From contig NZ_CAPS01000072.1 in NCBI RefSeq assembly GCF_000333955.1, positions 82,834 to 146,833 of the forward strand: a stretch of DNA of 64,000 bases, in the 5' to 3' direction. The DNA is from Rhodococcus sp. AW25M09. Its GTDB lineage: Bacteria > Actinomycetota > Actinomycetes > Mycobacteriales > Mycobacteriaceae. The notes beneath the pieces were generated by a model. The model made no database searches and was not told where the DNA came from. It was given only the letters and a program-made list of their open reading frames with translations. Below are positions 9,255 through 18,667 of the stretch, one piece after another. The translations under genes were made by a program, and so were the position numbers. Positions within the stretch are counted from its first letter, which is position 1; every line of letters starts with the position of its first letter.

Positions 9255-9286
9255 ATATGGCGTCGTTCGACTACGAGGGGACCGGC

Positions 9287-10279
9287 ATGGACATAGTGCA
9301 CACCGCGCGAGAACAGGTGCTGGGCGACGGCATCGCGCTCGATCGATCTCAGGTTCTCGAGATCCTCGAGCTCGGTGACGACCGTCTGGAAGAGACGATG
9401 CTGCTGGCACACGAAGTGCGCATGCGGTGGTGCGGGCCCGAGGTCGAGGTGGAGGGAATCGTCAGCCTCAAGACCGGCGGATGCCCCGAGGACTGCCACT
9501 TCTGTTCGCAATCAGGCCTTTTCGCATCCCCTGTTCGTGCTGCGTGGCTCGATATCCCGTCGCTGGTCGAAGCCGCGAAGCAGACTGCCAAGACCGGAGC
9601 CACGGAATTCTGCATAGTCGCAGCGGTGCGTGGCCCCGATGCCCGACTGCTCGCACAGGTCGCCGCGGGAATCGAGGCCATTCGAGGCGAGGTGGACATC
9701 GATATCGCGTGCTCGCTGGGCATGCTCGAACAGGATCAAGTCGATCAACTCGCAGCGATGGGCGTGCATCGGTACAACCACAATCTCGAGACCTCCCGGT
9801 CGTACTTTCCGAACGTCGTGACCACTCACACCTGGGAGGAACGCTGGGCCACCCTGCACATGGTGCGGGAGGCGGGCATGGAGGTGTGCTGTGGCGGCAT
9901 CCTCGGCATGGGGGAGACACTCGAGCAACGGGCCGAGTTCGCGTCCGATCTCACTGCGCTGGAACCCGACGAAGTGCCCCTGAACTTCCTGAACCCCAGG
10001 CCGGGCACCCCGTTCGGAGACCTCGACGTGCTGCCGGCGCACGATGCTCTACGGGCAGTTGCTGCGTTCCGTCTGGCTCTGCCGCGCACTGTTCTGCGAT
10101 TCGCCGGCGGCCGTGAGATCACCCTCGGTGATCTGGGGGCCGAGCGAGGGATACTCGGTGGTATCAATGCCGTGATCGTCGGCAACTATCTGACGACGCT
10201 CGGCCGTCCGGCAGAGCAGGACCTCGATCTCCTCGGTGAACTGCAGATGCCGATCAAAGCGCTCAACTCGACTATCTGA
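9287..10279 (+). CDS. bioB: Biotin synthase
   Basis: This 330-residue radical-SAM enzyme inserts sulfur into dethiobiotin to make biotin. The CxxxCxxC cluster motif is in [13 protein letters not shown]; further BioB signatures are [10 protein letters not shown] and [11 protein letters not shown]. Upstream in-frame GTG (9248) and ATG (9257) codons exist, but the ATG at 9287 has GAGGGG six bases before it and lines up with the usual N-terminus, so it is preferred. Two BioQ boxes lie upstream. It is followed by bsaP and a DUF2567 gene as in mycobacteria. Confidence 0.96.
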   Translation: MDIVHTAREQVLGDGIALDRSQVLEILELGDDRLEETMLLAHEVRMRWCGPEVEVEGIVSLKTGGCPEDCHFCSQSGLFASPVRAAWLDIPSLVEAAKQTAKTGATEFCIVAAVRGPDARLLAQVAAGIEAIRGEVDIDIACSLGMLEQDQVDQLAAMGVHRYNHNLETSRSYFPNVVTTHTWEERWATLHMVREAGMEVCCGGILGMGETLEQRAEFASDLTALEPDEVPLNFLNPRPGTPFGDLDVLPAHDALRAVAAFRLALPRTVLRFAGGREITLGDLGAERGILGGINAVIVGNYLTTLGRPAEQDLDLLGELQMPIKALNSTI

Positions 10280-10301
10280 TGGGCGTATTAGGGTGGGTCG
10301 A

Positions 10302-10526
10302 ATGACGAGCGAGACCCACTACGACCCGCACACCGGTCGCCCTGTCGAGTCTGGGACCGAGGTGGCCGCGGATTCGCTGTCGGTCGCAGTCCGCCTCGGA
10401 CTGGAGCCCCCGAGGTTCTGTGCTCGGTGCGGCCGCCGGATGGTGGTGCAGATCGTGCCCGACGGGTGGACTTCGGTGTGCTCGCGGCACGGCCTGATCG
10501 ACTCGGTTGCGACAGGCAGGGGCTAG
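10302..10526 (+). CDS. bsaP: Biotin synthase auxiliary protein BsaP-like (Rv1590 family)
   Basis: This 74-residue protein directly follows bioB. Cysteines in [10 protein letters not shown] and later SVCSRHG could hold a metal or an Fe-S cluster. The M. tuberculosis counterpart in this slot, Rv1590, belongs to the family reported as an auxiliary factor needed for biotin synthase in mycobacteria. The ATG at 10302 is chosen because upstream in-frame sequence lies within bioB. The match rests on size, Cys pattern and synteny. Confidence 0.8.
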   Translation: MTSETHYDPHTGRPVESGTEVAADSLSVAVRLGLEPPRFCARCGRRMVVQIVPDGWTSVCSRHGLIDSVATGRG

Positions 10527-11120
10527 GTGGACATGTCGGAATTGCGCGAAAGCCCACAGCGTGCCGGTGCCGGTCGGGTTTTGGTAGCGGTCGTAGGGAT
10601 ATCGGTGGCGCTCTCGGCACTCGGCGGCCTGATGTGGGGTTTTCTTGCGCCGGCGGAGCAATTGCTCGTGGTGGCGCAGGATCGCGGTGCGGCACTGACG
10701 GGGGAGAGCCTGCACCGTTTCGATGCCCTCGCTCTGTTCTCCTTCATCTCGTTCGCGCTGGGTCTGATTCTTCCGATCGGGTGGTGGCTGTGGAAGTCCG
10801 AGCGCGGTCCGCGATTGTTCGGTGCCGTTCTGTTCGGTGCGCTCGCCGGTTCGTTCGCGGCGATGCTGACTGGCAACGGCGTTGCCGCCCTGCGCTTTCC
10901 GAAGGCAGATGATCCGGCGATCGGATCCATTGTGTCGGTGGCACCTGCCGTCGAAACCCCCTTGGTGCTGATCGTGCAGGCACTGACAGCGTCGTTGGTC
11001 GTTCTGCTGTTGGCCGCCATGAACCCCAACGACGATCTGCAACACACCGATCCCGATCCGGAGGAGCTCGACGTCGACCGGCCGCCACCGCCGTCGTTCG
11101 ACTCTCGACTCGCGAACTGA
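10527..11120 (+). CDS. DUF2567 membrane protein (Rv1591-like)
   Basis: The 197-residue protein has about four membrane segments: one near residues 18-42, two in the middle and one ending in LVVLLLAAM, followed by a short acidic, proline-containing tail. It starts right after the bsaP stop (GTG 10527, or ATG 10533) and completes the bioB-bsaP-DUF2567 order seen in mycobacteria. No function is known. Co-transcription with bioB hints at a link to biotin, but that is only context. Confidence 0.8.
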   Translation: MDMSELRESPQRAGAGRVLVAVVGISVALSALGGLMWGFLAPAEQLLVVAQDRGAALTGESLHRFDALALFSFISFALGLILPIGWWLWKSERGPRLFGAVLFGALAGSFAAMLTGNGVAALRFPKADDPAIGSIVSVAPAVETPLVLIVQALTASLVVLLLAAMNPNDDLQHTDPDPEELDVDRPPPPSFDSRLAN

Positions 11121-11139
11121 GCTGGATCGTTCTCCTGGG

Positions 11140-11595
11140 TCACGCCTGGGCAGTGATCTCGAAGAACGCCGCTGCGTGCTGTTTCTGGGTTCGGCTCGCC
11201 TGGGGATTGAGCCCGGTGCTCCAGGCCGGATACACGCGAAAACCCCTCTTGCCCGGGTGCGCCGCAGACGCGGTGATCCCGAGTCGGTCGAGTTGGTCTG
11301 CTGCAAACCTGAATCCAGCACGCCGCCCGCCTGCATCGATCAACACCAGGAGACCATCTTGGTCGGTCGATCGGAACGGTTCTGTGGTTCCGTCTGCTCC
11401 TCGTCGCCAGAAAGCCAGAAAGAGACCCGGTTTACGTGGGGTCTCCCGAGCGGTGCGCACCCGCCAACGTTCGCCGTGGATCTGCGCTATCAGCCCGTCG
11501 TACTCCGCGTTCGTGGTGTCGCCGTGAACTATCGCCGAAGTACCTGTTGAATCCAGGATTTCTCGCGCATACCAATCGAACGCCGCTTCCTGCAC
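11140..11595 (-). CDS. MepB family protein
   Basis: The 151-residue protein matches the MepB family: AEYDGLIAQIHGERWRVR, PGLFLAFWRR, then PGKRGFRVYPAWS and NPQASRTQ near the C-terminus. MepB was named from the S. aureus mepRAB efflux locus, but its activity is not known and no efflux pump is present here. It is convergent with the DUF2567 gene, 19 bp apart, and looks like a single-gene unit. Confidence 0.8.
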   Translation of the reverse strand: MQEAAFDWYAREILDSTGTSAIVHGDTTNAEYDGLIAQIHGERWRVRTARETPRKPGLFLAFWRRGADGTTEPFRSTDQDGLLVLIDAGGRRAGFRFAADQLDRLGITASAAHPGKRGFRVYPAWSTGLNPQASRTQKQHAAAFFEITAQA

Positions 11596-11645
11596 TGCAC
11601 CAGCCTATCGGCGAAAAGGTCGAGGGCGTGATGGCTGCCGGGCGG

Positions 11646-12365
11646 CTAGTTGCCGTTGGCGCTGGGCGGTCTCAATGCCGCGAACTCGTCGGTGACTCGA
11701 ATGCTGTTGTCGGCGAATCGAAACAGTGCGGGTGGCCGCCCGCCGGCTTTGCCCGACGGCGCGCGCCGCCCAGTGGGTTCGATGACGCCGCGTCGGCTGA
11801 GTACCCGCTGCAAGTTGGTGGCGTCGACCTGATATCCGAGTGCTGCGCCGTAGATCTCGCGTAGCGTCGAGATCGCGAAATCGACCGGAGCGAGTGCGAA
11901 TCCGATGTTGGTGTAGGAGAGCTTCGCGGCAAGTCGATGTCGCGCATGGGCGACGACGGTTCCATGATCGAACGACATGGCGGGCAACTCCGAGACCGGA
12001 TGCCATGTGGTGTCCTCGGGCAGTGTCGGCTCGGTCGCTATCGGAACCAGGCCGAGGAAGGTCGACGCTATCCGTCGATCTCCCGGAACCCGATCCGGCT
12101 CGCTGAAGATGGAGAGTTGCTCGAGGTGCGCGACGGATCGCACGTCGACCTTTTCGGCGAGCTGACGACGCGCGGACGCGGCGAGGTTCTCGTCGTCACT
12201 GAGGGTGCCACCGGGAAGTGACCAGGTGCCGGCCTCGGGGTCGAGTGCGCGCTGCCAGAGCAGCACTGCCAATTCGGGGGCGTCGGGGTCGGAAAAGACC
12301 CGAACTTGGAACACCGCAATGAGGACTTCGTGGACGGTGCTACGATGAATCATGTTTTCGATCAT
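11646..12365 (-). CDS. nrtR: NrtR-type Nudix-related regulator of NAD biosynthesis
   Basis: This 239-residue protein has an N-terminal Nudix-like domain (GTWSLPGGTLSDDENLAASA) whose catalytic Nudix box is degenerate, and a C-terminal winged helix (LREIYGAALGYQVDATNLQR, then VLSRRGVIEP). That is the NrtR architecture: a sensor of ADP-ribose-type NAD metabolites and repressor of NAD genes. It is divergent from nadABC and syntenic with Rv1593c. The first possible ATG (12365) lies inside the inverted repeat at 12354-12376; a second ATG four codons later (12353) clears it and may be the real start. Confidence 0.88.
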   Translation of the reverse strand: MIENMIHRSTVHEVLIAVFQVRVFSDPDAPELAVLLWQRALDPEAGTWSLPGGTLSDDENLAASARRQLAEKVDVRSVAHLEQLSIFSEPDRVPGDRRIASTFLGLVPIATEPTLPEDTTWHPVSELPAMSFDHGTVVAHARHRLAAKLSYTNIGFALAPVDFAISTLREIYGAALGYQVDATNLQRVLSRRGVIEPTGRRAPSGKAGGRPPALFRFADNSIRVTDEFAALRPPSANGN

Positions 12366-12376
12366 AAGTCGAAAAC
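12354..12376. promoter_or_regulatory. Candidate NrtR operator
   Basis: GTTTTCGA and TCGAAAAC form perfect 8-bp arms around a 7-bp spacer, in the 67-bp gap between nrtR and nadA and reaching the first possible nrtR start codon. This is the only strong palindrome in the divergent region, so it is the best candidate site for repression of both directions. Confidence 0.72.
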
Positions 12377-12432
12377 TTCCTCGGAGGAAATCCGGTCATC
12401 GACGACCGGATGATCGGTGAAGGAGAACCGTC

Positions 12433-13491
12433 ATGACCAGCAGCGCTACCCGGATGAACATCCTGGACTCGGCTTTCGCCGGAGTTCGCGACATCGTCGA
12501 CGGAGCCGGCGGCTACGGGGGAGTCGAGGCAACGCCGGAATGGGCAGCCGAGATTCGACGGCTCGCCGATCTGCGCGGTGCAACACTGCTCGCGCACAAC
12601 TATCAACTGCCTGCAATCCAGGATGTCGCCGATCACGTCGGTGACTCGCTGGCACTCTCGCGCATCGCTGCCGAGGTATCCGAGGACACCATCGTGTTCT
12701 GCGGCGTCCACTTCATGGCCGAAACCGCGAAGATTCTGAGCCCGAGCAAGACGGTACTCATTCCCGACCAGCGCGCCGGCTGCTCGCTCGCCGATTCCAT
12801 CACCGCGGATCAGCTCCGCGAATGGAAGGCTGATTTTCCCGACGCCGTCGTCGTGTCGTACGTCAACACCACCGCCGAGATCAAAGCCTTGACCGACATC
12901 TGCTGCACCTCGTCCAACGCAGTGGAGGTGGTGCAGTCCATCGATCCGAGCCGCGACATCCTGTTCCTGCCGGATCAGTTCCTCGGCGCGCACGTCAAGC
13001 GCGTCACTGCGCGCGAGAACCTGCACATCTGGGCCGGAGAATGCCACGTGCACGCCGGCATCAACGGCGACGAGCTGGCCGAGAAGTCGCGTACCCACCC
13101 CGATGCAGAGCTCTACGTGCACCCCGAATGCGGTTGCGCCACGTCGGCGCTGTACCTCGCCGGTGAAGGATTCGTCCCCGCAGAGAAGGTGAAGATCCTG
13201 TCCACCGGCGGCATGCTCGATGCTGCCCGCACCACCACGTCCAAGCAGGTGCTGGTCGCCACCGAGATCGGCATGCTGCACCAGCTGCGGATGGCCGCTC
13301 CCGAGGTCGACTTCCTCGCCGTCAACGATCGTGCATCGTGCGGTTACATGAAGATGATCACCCCTGCCGCGCTGCTCCGCTGCCTCGTCGAAGGACGAGA
13401 CGAGGTGCATGTCGATCTCGAAACCGCGAACATTGCCAGCAAATCGGTGCAGCGGATGATCGAGATCGGTACCCCCGGCGGCGGTGAGTGA
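12433..13491 (+). CDS. nadA: Quinolinate synthase A
   Basis: This 352-residue enzyme condenses iminoaspartate and dihydroxyacetone phosphate to quinolinate, using a [4Fe-4S] cluster. The cluster cysteines are expected in [17 protein letters not shown] and RASCGYMKM, all present. The other conserved stretch, [16 protein letters not shown], forms the substrate pocket. It is the first gene of nadABC; AAGGAGAA shortly before the ATG is a strong ribosome binding site. NrtR probably controls it through the operator at 12354-12376. Confidence 0.97.
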   Translation: MTSSATRMNILDSAFAGVRDIVDGAGGYGGVEATPEWAAEIRRLADLRGATLLAHNYQLPAIQDVADHVGDSLALSRIAAEVSEDTIVFCGVHFMAETAKILSPSKTVLIPDQRAGCSLADSITADQLREWKADFPDAVVVSYVNTTAEIKALTDICCTSSNAVEVVQSIDPSRDILFLPDQFLGAHVKRVTARENLHIWAGECHVHAGINGDELAEKSRTHPDAELYVHPECGCATSALYLAGEGFVPAEKVKILSTGGMLDAARTTTSKQVLVATEIGMLHQLRMAAPEVDFLAVNDRASCGYMKMITPAALLRCLVEGRDEVHVDLETANIASKSVQRMIEIGTPGGGE

Positions 13492-15077
13492 CTATGTCGG
13501 GCGGGTGGGAAACCGCGCCCGTCGGATGGGAAACCGGGGCTGATCTGGTCGTCGTCGGCGGCGGAATCGCCGGTCTGACCGCCGCCCGCACCGCAGCAGC
13601 CCGAGGCCTGCGCGTGCTGACCGTCAGCAAAGCGAGCTGCACCGACACCGCGACGCAGTATGCGCAGGGCGGGATCGCGGTCGTCGGACCCGATCTCGAC
13701 GATTCCATCGAATCGCACGTTGCCGACACCTGTGTCGCCGGTGCGGGACTGTGCGACGAGGCCGCGGTGCGATCCATCGTGTCGGGTGGGCGCGCAGCGA
13801 TCGCTTCGCTCGAGGCCGTCGGAGCGTCGTTCGATCGCGGCGCCGACGGATCGCCCGCGCGCACTCGGGAGGGCGGGCACAGCGTGCGCCGCATCATCCA
13901 CGCCGGCGGCGATGCCACCGGGGCGGAGGTTCAGCGCACGCTCGACGCTGTGGTGCCGGCGGTGCACTTCGACACGACGGCGTTGCGCGTGCTGACGACG
14001 GACGGCGAGGTTGCGGGACTGCTCGTCCGTGGGCCCGGCGGCGTCGGAGTCGTTCGTTGCCCGACGGTTCTACTCGCGACCGGCGGACTGGGACAGCTGT
14101 TTTCGTGCAGCACCAATCCTGCGGGCGCGACAGCCGACGGTATCGCGCTCGCCCTCGACGCAGGTGCCCGGGTTGCCGACCTCGAATTCGTTCAGTTTCA
14201 TCCGACTGTGCTGTTCGCCGCCGGTTCGACGGGCCGCCGTCCATTGATCAGCGAAGCGCTACGCGGCGAGGGCGCTCGGCTAGTCGATGTCACCGGTCGT
14301 GCGTTCATGGCTGCCGTACATCCGCTCGGTGACCTCGCCCCACGTGATGTGGTGTCGCGGGCCATCGCAGAACTGTTGCACGTCAGTGGGGGCGAGCACG
14401 TGCTGCTGGATGCTCGTGGAGTCGAGGGCGTGCGCGACCGATTCCCCACGGTGACCGCGTCGTGCCTCGAGGCCGGTATCGATCCAGCGACGGACCTCAT
14501 TCCGGTGGCACCGGCCGCGCACTACTCCTGCGGCGGAATCGTGACCGATACATCCGGTCGTACATCGGTTCCCGGCCTGCTCGCTGCCGGTGAAGCGGCA
14601 CGCACCGGTCTGCACGGCGCAAACAGGTTGGCGTCGAACAGCTTGCTCGAGGGCTTGGTGGTGGGCGAACGTGCGGCACTCGTGGCTGCCGAGCGGGCGG
14701 GACGCGCCGTGGACATCACGGACGTCGCCCTGCCGACCTATCGCCGTATCGACCGAGCTGTGCTGCAACGCACCATGACTGCCGACGTCGGTGTGGTTCG
14801 CGATGCCGCCGGTCTCGCCGAGGCGCACCGCGTTCTCGCCCACGGGGTGGTGTCCGAACCGCCGGTCGACGCGCGTGCGGTGGAGGACGCGGCATTGACG
14901 GCGGCAGCGGAGGTCATTGTGCTGGCCGCTGCCCACCGACGGGAAAGCCGAGGATGCCATACCCGACGCGATTTCCCGGAACGGGAACCTGCGCAACTCC
15001 GAAGCCTGCACATCGAGCGAGATCTCGACGGAAACCTGGCCATAGTGAACGACGAAGTGATGACGGGAGCACGTTGA
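13488..15077 (+). CDS. nadB: L-aspartate oxidase
   Basis: The 529-residue flavoprotein oxidises L-aspartate to iminoaspartate for NadA. It has the FAD motif [12 protein letters not shown], the flavin loop [11 protein letters not shown], the catalytic region EFVQFHPT, and [17 protein letters not shown] near the second FAD contact. The GTG at 13488 overlaps the nadA stop by 4 bp; an ATG two codons later is an alternative. The C-terminal helical domain looks complete. Confidence 0.97.
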   Translation: MTMSGGWETAPVGWETGADLVVVGGGIAGLTAARTAAARGLRVLTVSKASCTDTATQYAQGGIAVVGPDLDDSIESHVADTCVAGAGLCDEAAVRSIVSGGRAAIASLEAVGASFDRGADGSPARTREGGHSVRRIIHAGGDATGAEVQRTLDAVVPAVHFDTTALRVLTTDGEVAGLLVRGPGGVGVVRCPTVLLATGGLGQLFSCSTNPAGATADGIALALDAGARVADLEFVQFHPTVLFAAGSTGRRPLISEALRGEGARLVDVTGRAFMAAVHPLGDLAPRDVVSRAIAELLHVSGGEHVLLDARGVEGVRDRFPTVTASCLEAGIDPATDLIPVAPAAHYSCGGIVTDTSGRTSVPGLLAAGEAARTGLHGANRLASNSLLEGLVVGERAALVAAERAGRAVDITDVALPTYRRIDRAVLQRTMTADVGVVRDAAGLAEAHRVLAHGVVSEPPVDARAVEDAALTAAAEVIVLAAAHRRESRGCHTRRDFPEREPAQLRSLHIERDLDGNLAIVNDEVMTGAR

Positions 15078-15078
15078 C

Positions 15079-15954
15079 ATGACCGACATTTCGAACGAGG
15101 TGAGCCCGGGCGTCGATCGCGGCGAGGTGCTCGCCCTGATCCGCACAGCACTCGATGAAGACCTGAGGTACGGCCCCGATATCACCACTGTGGCAACGGT
15201 TCCGGAGGACGCCGTGACAACGGCCTCGGTGGTGTCTCGCCAATTCGGTACCGTCGCTGGGCTCGATGTGGGTCTCCTCGTTCTCGACGAGGTGATCGGT
15301 GCCGAGGGATATTCCATTCTGCATCGCATCGAGGACGGTACGACTGTCGAACCAGGACAGGCCGTCCTGACGATCGAGGCCCCGACGCGGGGGTTGCTGA
15401 CGGCCGAGCGCACGATGCTCAACATCGTGTGCCACCTGTCGGGGATCGCCACCGCAACTGCCGGTTGGGTCGCCGAGGTGGCCGATACCGGGTGCAAGAT
15501 TCGCGACAGTCGAAAGACGTTGCCAGGACTACGTTCGTTGCAGAAGTACGCGGTGCGTGCCGGCGGCGGCGTCAACCATCGGATGGGCCTGGGCGATGCC
15601 GCGCTCATCAAGGACAATCACGTGGCGGCAGCCGGTTCGGTTGTTGCGGCACTCGAGGCGGTACGAGCGGCAGCGCCGAACATCTCCTGTGAGGTGGAGG
15701 TCGACAGCCTCGAGCAACTCGATCAAGTACTCGTCGAGAACGTCGAACTCGTTCTGCTGGACAACTTAGCGCTGTGGCAGACGCAGATGGCGGTGCAGCG
15801 CCGAGACAAGCTCGCGCCGACGACGAAATTGGAATCGTCGGGTGGACTGACCGTCGACGTGGCGCGAGACTACGCCCGAACGGGTGTCGACTTTCTCGCT
15901 GTGGGCGGTCTGACACACTCGGTGACAGTGCTCGATCTCGGCCTGGACATGTGA
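15079..15954 (+). CDS. nadC: Nicotinate-nucleotide pyrophosphorylase (quinolinate phosphoribosyltransferase)
   Basis: The 291-residue enzyme converts quinolinate and PRPP to nicotinate mononucleotide. Family motifs are RDSRKTLPGLRSLQKYAV, HRMGLGDAALIKDNH, CEVEVDSLEQ and LESSGGL. It begins 1 bp after the nadB stop and completes the de novo NAD operon. It marks the right end of the conserved block; hisD, only a few genes away in mycobacteria, is 7.8 kb further on here. Confidence 0.97.
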   Translation: MTDISNEVSPGVDRGEVLALIRTALDEDLRYGPDITTVATVPEDAVTTASVVSRQFGTVAGLDVGLLVLDEVIGAEGYSILHRIEDGTTVEPGQAVLTIEAPTRGLLTAERTMLNIVCHLSGIATATAGWVAEVADTGCKIRDSRKTLPGLRSLQKYAVRAGGGVNHRMGLGDAALIKDNHVAAAGSVVAALEAVRAAAPNISCEVEVDSLEQLDQVLVENVELVLLDNLALWQTQMAVQRRDKLAPTTKLESSGGLTVDVARDYARTGVDFLAVGGLTHSVTVLDLGLDM

Positions 15955-15969
15955 ACAGCGCCTCGCGAT

Positions 15970-16362
15970 GTGAGGAAATTCTTCGAAGATGGAAATGCAG
16001 AGCGCCGCCTCGACAGTTGGATCTGGGCGGTCCGGTTGTTCAAGACGCGATCCGCAGCAGCCGCTGCGTGCCGCGGCGGGCACGTCCGCGTCAACGGGTC
16101 CCCGGCCAAACCCGGCCAGCGCGTCGGTCCGGACGACGAGATCAGGCTCCGAGTCGAGGGGGTCGAGAAGATCGTCGTGGTCGTGCGAGCGATCACCAAA
16201 CGGGTCGGCGCAGCTGTGGTTCCCGAATGCATGGTCGATCGCAGTCCACCGCCGCCACCGAAAGAAGTTCTGGCGTCGGTACCGAGGCGCGATCGAGGAG
16301 CCGGGAGGCCGACGAAGCGCGATCGGCGCGAGATCGACCGATTGCGGGGACTGGAACAGTAG
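15970..16362 (+). CDS. S4-domain RNA-binding protein (Hsp15/HslR-like)
   Basis: The 130-residue protein begins with an S4 domain: RRLDSWIWAVRLFKTRSAAA, then CRGGHVRVNGSPAKPGQRV and DDEIRLRV. The C-terminal half is basic (RRDRGAGRPTKRDRREIDRL). S4/Hsp15 proteins bind structured rRNA and help recycle stalled 50S subunits that carry nascent chains (established for E. coli Hsp15). The GTG at 15970 is used because the ATG two bases earlier runs into an immediate stop. It lies 15 bp after nadC and may be co-transcribed. Confidence 0.83.
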   Translation: MRKFFEDGNAERRLDSWIWAVRLFKTRSAAAAACRGGHVRVNGSPAKPGQRVGPDDEIRLRVEGVEKIVVVVRAITKRVGAAVVPECMVDRSPPPPPKEVLASVPRRDRGAGRPTKRDRREIDRLRGLEQ

Positions 16363-16519
16363 AGCGTTCAGCACTCTGTCACTACCATTGGTAATCACCT
16401 GAGGTACATACACGCTGGCAATGGCCTGACAGTTTTTGGTCCGCGACAGCAACTCCACCGACTGAAAGACTGAGCACGAAACCCGTTGATGTTCAGTTGA
16501 TTTCATCGATATCAGCAAC

Positions 16520-16888
16520 ATGAAAGAGCTCGAGGTCGCCACTGTTGCCGCCACCGTAGTGCTAGTTCTGTTCCTGACGGCAGTCGTAGCCAGTGCATCG
16601 TCGGTCGTGGCCCTCAGCCATCCGTGTGTCTACCGGACGGGCTTGGGAGCGCCTTTTCCCCTGTTGGATGAGGAGACTCTTGCCTGGTTTCGCCAGGTTC
16701 ACCGAGGTGGCCTCGTCACCTCCGGCCGACTTCATCGCGGTTCGCGCAGGCGCTTGGGCGTGTGTAGGCAGGGCTGTGGCCTGATGCTGGCCTGGGCCGT
16801 CATGCGGGTTGTCGTGGTTCCTCGTCGCCGGGGTCTTCGTGCTCGTCGGGCGGGTAGAGGACCTCTTCTGGGTGGTGTGCGTGGTTGA
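16520..16888 (+). CDS. Possible small secreted protein or decayed relative of the 22.3-kb secreted gene
   Basis: The frame starts with a convincing Sec signal peptide (VATVAATVVLVLFLTAVVAS followed by AS), nearly the same as that of the small secreted protein at 22149-22346; the DNA for the cleavage-site region, GTAGCCAGTGCATCG, is identical. After the signal the sequence becomes Arg-rich and unlike a secreted protein, and the stop lies 89 bp inside the convergent DUF222 gene. Probably only the first part derives from a real gene that has since been frameshifted or truncated. The 157 bp before it (16363-16519) hold nothing else I can identify. Confidence 0.3.
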   Translation: MKELEVATVAATVVLVLFLTAVVASASSVVALSHPCVYRTGLGAPFPLLDEETLAWFRQVHRGGLVTSGRLHRGSRRRLGVCRQGCGLMLAWAVMRVVVVPRRRGLRARRAGRGPLLGGVRG

Positions 16889-18587
16889 TCAGCCCGCGGC
16901 GTTTGGGGTCCATTGCGGTGGGTGGGTGCCAGAGGGTGCGGCCTGGGTATCGATGTCCGGCTGTGGTTTTGGTGGTCGCCCACTTGCCGGGTCCGTCGCC
17001 GACGAGTGCGTGGTGCATGTCGCAGCCGAAGGTCAGGGAATCTATGTCGGTGAGGCCGCCGTCGGTCCAGTCGGTGACGTGGTGGGCCTGGCACCAGGTG
17101 GCGGGGCGGGTGCAGGAGGGGAAGCTGCAGCCGCGGTCTCGGGCGATCAGCACGATGCGCTGATCGGCGGAGGCGATACGTTTCGAGCGGCCCAGGTACA
17201 GAGCTCTGCCGTCGTCGTCGAAGATCGTCAGGTAGTGGTGGGCGTGGGAGGCCATGCGGATGGCGTCGCGGATGGAGACGCGTGATCCGGTGGCGGTCAT
17301 GGCGTAGCCGCAGCCGGCGTCCAGATCTTTCAGGGTCATGGTGACGATGGCGGTGACGGGCAGGCCGCGATGGGTGCCGAGAGTTCCGGAGGCCAGGGTG
17401 TGCCGAAGCGCCAGTTTCAGGGCGTCGTGGTGGCGTTCGTTCTGGGTGCGCAGATCCCGAGCTGCAGCGGCATCCCGCACCGCAGAGTCCGGTGCTGCCG
17501 TATCCGCGGCATCGTCGTCTGGTTCGGCACTTCCGTCGGAACCGTCGGAGCCAACGGTCCTGCCGGAGTCATCTGGCTCTGTGTCGCAACCGCAGTCGGC
17601 ACCGCAGTCACCGCAGCCGTCGTCACTGATGCCGTCCGTTTCATCCCACAAGCCCGCATCGTTGGACCCGGCATCACGGGCAGTGGGCTCGGGCTTCGGC
17701 GCAGTGGTTCTGCCGCTCCCGCCGCCTTCCCCGCCGTCCCCGTCTTTGCCGTCGCTGTCGGTCTCGTCGTCGTGAACGACCGATGTCGGGTCGGCGGGGT
17801 TGTTGACTCCAGGTTTCGCTGCCTTGGAGAACAGTGCTTCGAGGTAGGCCCGCAGTTCGGGGTCGACGCAGAATTTGCCTTCCGACATACCGTCGGCACC
17901 CTGCTCACCGAGGTAGAAGTACGCATCCCGCCGCTTGCGTGGCTTCGGCTGCTTCCCGTCGTCTTCGTCTTCGTCGTAATCGCCGTCGGGGTTCACCATC
18001 GCGTCCAGAGATGCCACCACGGGCGCGAAATCGTCCGGCCGCAATTTCACGGCCTGTTCCACCAATTGCTCCTCGGCGAGATCCCTCGTCTGAGGGTCGA
18101 CACTCGAGGGCAGGTGCCGAAAGAACTCCCGGATCATCTGCACATGCTTGGCGTCGAGCAATCCCGCTCGTAGCGCTGTAGCGGTGTGCGGCAGCAGCGG
18201 CGGGAGCACTTCGCCGGAGAACGCGGTGCGATCGCCCAGCTCCGCTGCCAGACGCACCCGAGCCCCTGCTGCACGTGGGGTGATTCGCAGCATCCACGCC
18301 ACCGAGGACGGTACCGACCCGGGGTACACATCGAGGCCGTGTTGAGTGATCAGCTCGTTGAGCCAGGTATAAGAGTGCGCGTTCACCGAGCGCGTGAGGG
18401 TTTCCATTCGCTGGATCACCGCACGACGGTCGGCATTGGACCACGCCACCGACGCCTGCTCCGCCAACTCCGCGACCGCGGACTCGACCCGGTCCACCAA
18501 CAGCGACAGTGCGGGATCGCACACCTGAGGGGCGGGCGGCACCGTATCGATGCCGTCCACCCCTGATCCGCCGTCCCCCGAAAGCAT
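16800..18587 (-). CDS. DUF222 / HNH endonuclease-domain protein (13E12-repeat family)
   Basis: This 595-residue protein has an N-terminal DUF222 region (about residues 30-250) and a C-terminal HNH nuclease fold (RDRGCSFPSCTRPATWCQAH, then HHVTDWTDGG and CDMHH), as in the mycobacterial 13E12 repeat proteins. Between them lies a ~110-residue low-complexity insert rich in Asp, Gly and Ser that includes a four-Cys cluster, CGDCGADCGC. The family is abundant and multi-copy in Actinobacteria and has been linked to mobile DNA, but its role is unproven. It sits in the accessory stretch between nadC and hisD. Confidence 0.88.
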   Translation of the reverse strand: MLSGDGGSGVDGIDTVPPAPQVCDPALSLLVDRVESAVAELAEQASVAWSNADRRAVIQRMETLTRSVNAHSYTWLNELITQHGLDVYPGSVPSSVAWMLRITPRAAGARVRLAAELGDRTAFSGEVLPPLLPHTATALRAGLLDAKHVQMIREFFRHLPSSVDPQTRDLAEEQLVEQAVKLRPDDFAPVVASLDAMVNPDGDYDEDEDDGKQPKPRKRRDAYFYLGEQGADGMSEGKFCVDPELRAYLEALFSKAAKPGVNNPADPTSVVHDDETDSDGKDGDGGEGGGSGRTTAPKPEPTARDAGSNDAGLWDETDGISDDGCGDCGADCGCDTEPDDSGRTVGSDGSDGSAEPDDDAADTAAPDSAVRDAAAARDLRTQNERHHDALKLALRHTLASGTLGTHRGLPVTAIVTMTLKDLDAGCGYAMTATGSRVSIRDAIRMASHAHHYLTIFDDDGRALYLGRSKRIASADQRIVLIARDRGCSFPSCTRPATWCQAHHVTDWTDGGLTDIDSLTFGCDMHHALVGDGPGKWATTKTTAGHRYPGRTLWHPPTAMDPKRRGLINHAHHPEEVLYPPDEHEDPGDEEPRQPA

Positions 18588-18667
18588 GTACAGAATCTAT
18601 CGCGACCCACCGACAGACTTTCGAACGTACGTTCCCAGTCGGATGGGAGTGTCTCCTGGAGGCCTGT

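Noticed and set aside
16800..18587. Homing endonuclease or defence nuclease
   Set aside because: The DUF222 plus HNH layout is that of the common actinobacterial 13E12-repeat family, and no partner defence genes are nearby.
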